Shown here piece by piece: positions 5,342 through 8,158 of a stretch of 8,158 nt of DNA. The notes beneath the pieces were generated by a model that worked only from the letters and a program-made list of their open reading frames with translations, made no database searches and had not been told where the DNA came from. Position numbers and translations under genes: made by a program. The DNA is from Fimbriimonadales bacterium (GTDB lineage Bacteria > Armatimonadota > Fimbriimonadia > Fimbriimonadales > GBS-DC): the NCBI GenBank assembly GCA_026416655.1, contig JAOAES010000199.1, positions 1 to 8,158 on the forward strand. Reading direction: 5' to 3'. Within the stretch, counting starts at the first letter, position 1; each line of letters begins with the position of its first letter.

Positions 5342-5888
5342 AATCGTCGATGTGACTTTCCGTAGCCCCCACCAGGAACTCAACGAGGCGGAAAAAGCCT
5401 ATGTGCGCCGCAAACTGAACAAGCTGGCGCGATTCTTTCACAAAATCTGGACACTGGAGCTGACTTACGAACTGGCGCGGGGGCAGCATCATGTGTCGAT
5501 CCTGGTGGACGCCGATGGGCAGAAGTTCCACTATGATGACAAAGCGCACGAGTTCCGCGCGGCGGTCGACGCTGTCGTGCAAAAAATGGAACATCAACTC
5601 GCCCGGTACAAAGAGAAGCTCCAGAAACGCGGGCGCAAGCCGCGCGAGGAGGTCATCGAAACGGTGTTGAGTGAGACGACAGAAACCGAAGCAGAGCCGT
5701 TGCCCAATCCCACCATCCGACGCACCGTGCGCGTTCCCCTCAAGCCGATGAGCCTCGAGGAGGCGTTGCTCCAAGCCGATCTGGAAAACGCCCCCGTCTA
5801 CATGTTCCACGACTCCGACACGAACCGCTACTGCGTGCTGGTGCAGGTGGAAAAAGGGGTTTACGACCTAATCGAAGGGCTGGGCTAA
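5313..5888 (+). CDS. hpf: ribosome hibernation promoting factor, long form
   Basis: Long-form HPF binds the 30S decoding region and dimerises ribosomes into inactive 100S particles in starved or slow-growing cells. At 191 residues it has the length of the long form. The N-terminal ribosome-binding domain (about 8-110) has the family pattern of a basic helix (VRRKLNKLARFF), the strand HHVSILVDADGQKFHYDD, and a second helix AAVDAVVQKMEHQLARYKEKLQKRGRK. An acidic linker (about 111-133) leads to the C-terminal dimerisation domain, with VPLKPMSLEEALLQADLENAPVY, FHDSDTNRYCVLVQ and GVYDLIEGLG. The ATG at 5313 has AGGAGAGG (5299-5306) at good spacing and lies 29 bases inside ispDF; longer in-frame starts run through ispDF and are unsupported. 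It is last in the operon, so it appears to be co-expressed with isoprenoid synthesis. Confidence 0.94.
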   Translation: MSKSRRKQVEIVDVTFRSPHQELNEAEKAYVRRKLNKLARFFHKIWTLELTYELARGQHHVSILVDADGQKFHYDDKAHEFRAAVDAVVQKMEHQLARYKEKLQKRGRKPREEVIETVLSETTETEAEPLPNPTIRRTVRVPLKPMSLEEALLQADLENAPVYMFHDSDTNRYCVLVQVEKGVYDLIEGLG

Positions 5889-5891
5889 TGC

Positions 5892-5945
5892 CGAGGGCGA
5901 ACAATTAGTTTCTGCTGGAATCGCGGATTATTCCAGACGCCCTCG
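5892..5945. terminator. nested inverted repeat between convergent hpf and decarboxylase genes
   Basis: CGAGGGCG (5892-5899) pairs with CGCCCTCG (5938-5945), and inside it CTGGAA (5915-5920) pairs with TTCCAG (5931-5936). The stem sits in the 39-base gap and runs into the last codons of the minus-strand gene. Its position suggests a bidirectional terminator, but neither side has a convincing T-run, so it may instead only stabilise 3' ends. Confidence 0.35.
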
Positions 5946-6866
5946 AAAATAGGCTATCGTGCGTTGTAGCCCCTCCTCGAGCGGGGTACTTGGCTCCCAG
6001 CCCAAGATCTGGCGTGCGCGCGTAATATCGGGACAGCGCTGTTTAGGGTCATCAGGCGTCAGAAATTCGCGAAACACGATAGGGCTGTCGCTGCCCGTAA
6101 GCTGCTTAATCAGCTGGGCGAACTCCAGGATCGTGCGTTCTTCTGGGTTGCCGATATTCACTGGCTCGTGGTAATCACTATGTGCCAGGCGCCAGATCCC
6201 CTCAATCAAGTCCGCCACATAACCAAAGCTACGGGTCTGCCTGCCGTCGCCATACACGGTGATGGGTTCGCCACGCAACGCTTGGCACACAAAGTTCGGC
6301 ACGACACGCCCATCATCCAGCCGCATTCGCTCGCCGTAGGTGTTGAAAATCCGCACGATGCGCGTGTCTGCTCCCTTATATCGATGATACGCCATCACCA
6401 GCGACTCGGCGTAGCGTTTCGCCTCGTCGTACACGCCACGCACGCCAATCGGGTTCACGTTCCCCCAGTAGGTTTCAGGCTGCGGATGCACCAACGGGTC
6501 GCCGTACACCTCGGAGGTGGAGCTGAACAGGAACTTCGCGCCCTTACGCAACGCTAACTCCAGTGCGTTCTCCGTTCCGTAGGAGCCGACGCGCAGGGTT
6601 TCTAACGGATGTCTCACGAAGTCCACTGGGCTGGCTGTAGAAGCAAGGTGAAACACGTAGTCCACAGGTCCCTCAACATCGAACGGTTCACACACGTCGT
6701 GCTGGATGAACCGGAAATCGTCGCGTCCCATCAAATGTTGAAGGTTCTCCAGCCTCCCGGTGATGAGGTTGTCTACGACCACGACTTGCCAACCCTCGCT
6801 GATGAGCCTATCGGCTAAGTGTGAGCCAATAAACCCTGCTCCGCCCGTGACAACCGCTCTCGGCAT
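5928..6866 (-). CDS. UDP-glucuronate decarboxylase (UDP-xylose synthase)-like SDR enzyme
   Basis: An extended-SDR enzyme of 312 residues. The UXS family oxidises C4 of a UDP-hexuronate with NAD+, releases CO2 from C6 and re-reduces the 4-keto intermediate, giving a UDP-pentose. GGAGFIG (8-14) and D32 form the NAD site. The active-site block STSEVYGDPLVHPQPETYWG has T117 and E119, and YDEAKR has the catalytic Y146 and K150. FNTYGERMRLDDGRVVPNFV and YGDGRQTRSFGYVADLI follow as in UXS proteins. There is no transmembrane anchor, so it is cytosolic. AGGAG (6877-6873) precedes the ATG by 6 bases. The gene begins 18 bases after the dehydrogenase stop, clearly one operon. Family membership is firm. 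The substrate could be UDP-glucuronate or, given the neighbour, an N-acetylated uronate. Confidence 0.88.
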   Translation of the reverse strand: MPRAVVTGGAGFIGSHLADRLISEGWQVVVVDNLITGRLENLQHLMGRDDFRFIQHDVCEPFDVEGPVDYVFHLASTASPVDFVRHPLETLRVGSYGTENALELALRKGAKFLFSSTSEVYGDPLVHPQPETYWGNVNPIGVRGVYDEAKRYAESLVMAYHRYKGADTRIVRIFNTYGERMRLDDGRVVPNFVCQALRGEPITVYGDGRQTRSFGYVADLIEGIWRLAHSDYHEPVNIGNPEERTILEFAQLIKQLTGSDSPIVFREFLTPDDPKQRCPDITRARQILGWEPSTPLEEGLQRTIAYFRGRLE

Positions 6867-6884
6867 CGTTTGCTCCTACTCCTT

Positions 6885-8158
6885 CTACAGATTCCAGTAC
6901 AATATGCTCCCCGACCCATCTGCACGCGCGTCGTTTAGATAAACGCCTTTCACATCTACGAACACGCCCTGAGCCAGCGCGCTCATCAGGCTCAAATACT
7001 CCTCATAACGTCGCTCACGGAACGCGCGGTGCGGTACTGCCAATATCACGGCGTCGTAGTGCCCCTTGCGCGTGGTGAAGGGGTCATCAATAAAGGCAAA
7101 CGGCGTGCGCTTGCGGTCGCTCTCCAGCACCAGCGGGTCGCACACCTCCACATGGCAACCGAAGCTCTGCAACTCCTCGATGAGTTCCTTGACGCGCGTG
7201 TCGCGGATGTCGGGCACATTCTCCTTGAACGCCAGCCCCAGCACGAGTACCTGCGCGTTGCGCACGGGGCGTCCCGCGCGTATCATCAGTTTCACCGTCT
7301 CTTTAGCGACATAGACGCCCATCGTGTCGTTGGTGCGCCGTCCTGCCAGAATCACCTCAGGATGGAAGCCGATTTCTTGCGCTTTATGCGTGAGGTAGTA
7401 CGGGTCTACGGGGATACAGTGCCCCCCGACCAAGCCCGGCTCGAACGGCAGGAAGTTCCACTTTGTGCGCGCCGCCGCCAGCACATCGCGCGTGTTTAGC
7501 CCCAGCTGATGGAACAGCATCGCCAGCTCGTTCATCAGCGCGATGTTCAGGTCCCGCTGCGTATTTTCAATCACTTTGGCGGCTTCGGCGGTGCGGATAT
7601 TAGGGGCTTTGTGGATACCTGCCTTGACCACCAGCCCGTACAGGTTCGCCAGCGTCTCAGTCGTTTCCTCGTCTTGCCCTGCCACCACCTTCACGATGGT
7701 CTCCAGCGTGTGTTCGGCGTCGCCGGGATTGATGCGTTCAGGCGAGTAGCCGAGCTTGAAGTCCACGCCCGCCTTCATCCCCGACGCCTGCTCCAGCACA
7801 GGAGCGCAGTCCTCCTCGGTGCAGCCTGGGTAGACGGTGGACTCGTACACCACAATCGCGCCGCGCTTCATATGCTGTCCCACAGTTTCACTCGCGCTTA
7901 TCAGGTAGCGCAGGTCAGGGCGTTTCGCTTTGTCGACAGGCGTGGGCACGGTGATAATAATCACATCGGCGTCGCGCATCTGCGTCGGGTCGGAGGTGAG
8001 CGTCAGGTTCGGGTTATGCAGGTCGGCTTCAGGGGTCTCGCCGTTGCGGTCGTAGCCCGCCTGCAGTTCTTTCACGCGCGTCTCATTCACATCATAGCCG
8101 ACAGTGGGCAGGTGCTTCGCAAAGCCAACCGCCAAGGGCAATCCCACGTAGCCCAAGC
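6885..8158 (-). CDS. TviB/WbpO-type UDP-N-acetylhexosamine 6-dehydrogenase, N-terminus cut by window edge
   Basis: This enzyme oxidises C6 of a UDP-sugar twice with NAD+ to give a UDP-uronate. The visible 423 residues start inside the Rossmann motif as LGYVGLPLAV, so only a short N-terminal piece (probably 5-15 residues) is missing; the TTG at 8156 codes for the Leu of that motif and is not the start. Family blocks are VPTPVD, YESTVYPGCTEEDC, GYSPERINPGD, AAKVIENTQRDLNIALMNEL, the catalytic Cys in GGHCIPVDPYYLTHKA (visible residue 247), and LGLAFKENVPDIRDTR. YSPERINPGD, IENTQRD and VDPYYLTHKA point to the UDP-GlcNAc/UDP-GalNAc dehydrogenases of TviB/WbpO type rather than UDP-glucose dehydrogenase. 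The decarboxylase follows 18 bases after the stop. Such genes feed polysaccharide, capsule or glycan synthesis; exact substrate epimer unknown. Confidence 0.9.
   Translation of the reverse strand, partial: LGYVGLPLAVGFAKHLPTVGYDVNETRVKELQAGYDRNGETPEADLHNPNLTLTSDPTQMRDADVIIITVPTPVDKAKRPDLRYLISASETVGQHMKRGAIVVYESTVYPGCTEEDCAPVLEQASGMKAGVDFKLGYSPERINPGDAEHTLETIVKVVAGQDEETTETLANLYGLVVKAGIHKAPNIRTAEAAKVIENTQRDLNIALMNELAMLFHQLGLNTRDVLAAARTKWNFLPFEPGLVGGHCIPVDPYYLTHKAQEIGFHPEVILAGRRTNDTMGVYVAKETVKLMIRAGRPVRNAQVLVLGLAFKENVPDIRDTRVKELIEELQSFGCHVEVCDPLVLESDRKRTPFAFIDDPFTTRKGHYDAVILAVPHRAFRERRYEEYLSLMSALAQGVFVDVKGVYLNDARADGSGSILYWNL

Noticed and set aside
5211..5810. 199-residue minus-strand open frame
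   Set aside because: Antisense to hpf and the ispDF 3' end; long only because of GC-rich codon bias on the real strand. The same applies to 4283-4855 and 3721-4197.
8154..8156. TTG as the start of the nucleotide-sugar dehydrogenase
   Set aside because: It encodes the conserved Leu of the G-LGYVGLP Rossmann motif, so the gene continues past the window edge.

Overview
The window most resembles a chromosomal segment of a Gram-negative-type, moderately GC-rich bacterium. My best guess is Armatimonadota (a Fimbriimonas-like or hot-spring lineage). The basis is circumstantial: a small secreted protein ending in PEP-CTERM plus an RRRKK tail, a fused IspDF next to a YacL-type PIN/TRAM gene, and GC-rich dispersed hairpin repeats between genes. 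No rRNA, tRNA, CRISPR array, transposase or phage gene was seen.

Layout. (1) 1-1210, minus strand: the start of a division/cell-wall (dcw) cluster. A near-consensus promoter and four 11-bp repeats resembling a MraZ operator lead into mraZ, then rsmH, which runs off the left edge. (2) 1210-2161: about 950 bases without a convincing gene. It holds an inverted repeat behind the mraZ promoter, two paired-hairpin repeat elements, a long hairpin, and a promoter with a structured leader for the next gene. (3) 2162-2884, plus: a secreted PEP-CTERM protein with an EF-hand-like loop, followed by another copy of the hairpin repeat that may act as a terminator. (4) 3049-5888, plus: a tight overlapping operon of a YacL-type membrane PIN/TRAM protein, bifunctional IspDF (MEP isoprenoid pathway) and a long-form ribosome hibernation factor. 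(5) 5928-8158, minus: two nucleotide-sugar genes, a TviB/WbpO-type UDP-N-acetylhexosamine 6-dehydrogenase (5' end outside the window) and a UDP-glucuronate decarboxylase-like SDR enzyme. They converge on the hpf gene across a short inverted repeat.

How the genes work together: MraZ probably autoregulates its own operon through the repeats at the transcription start. The yacL-ispDF order matches the Firmicute yacL-ispD-ispF order, here with ispD and ispF fused and hpf appended. The two sugar genes form consecutive oxidation and decarboxylation steps. Their family assignments suggest either UDP-xylose or, more interestingly, UDP-N-acetylxylosamine as the product. The main oddities are an apparent AUU start for ispDF, a diverged C-terminal IspF motif, the mismatched dehydrogenase/decarboxylase pair, the inverted-pair repeat elements, and the foldable leader of the PEP-CTERM gene.
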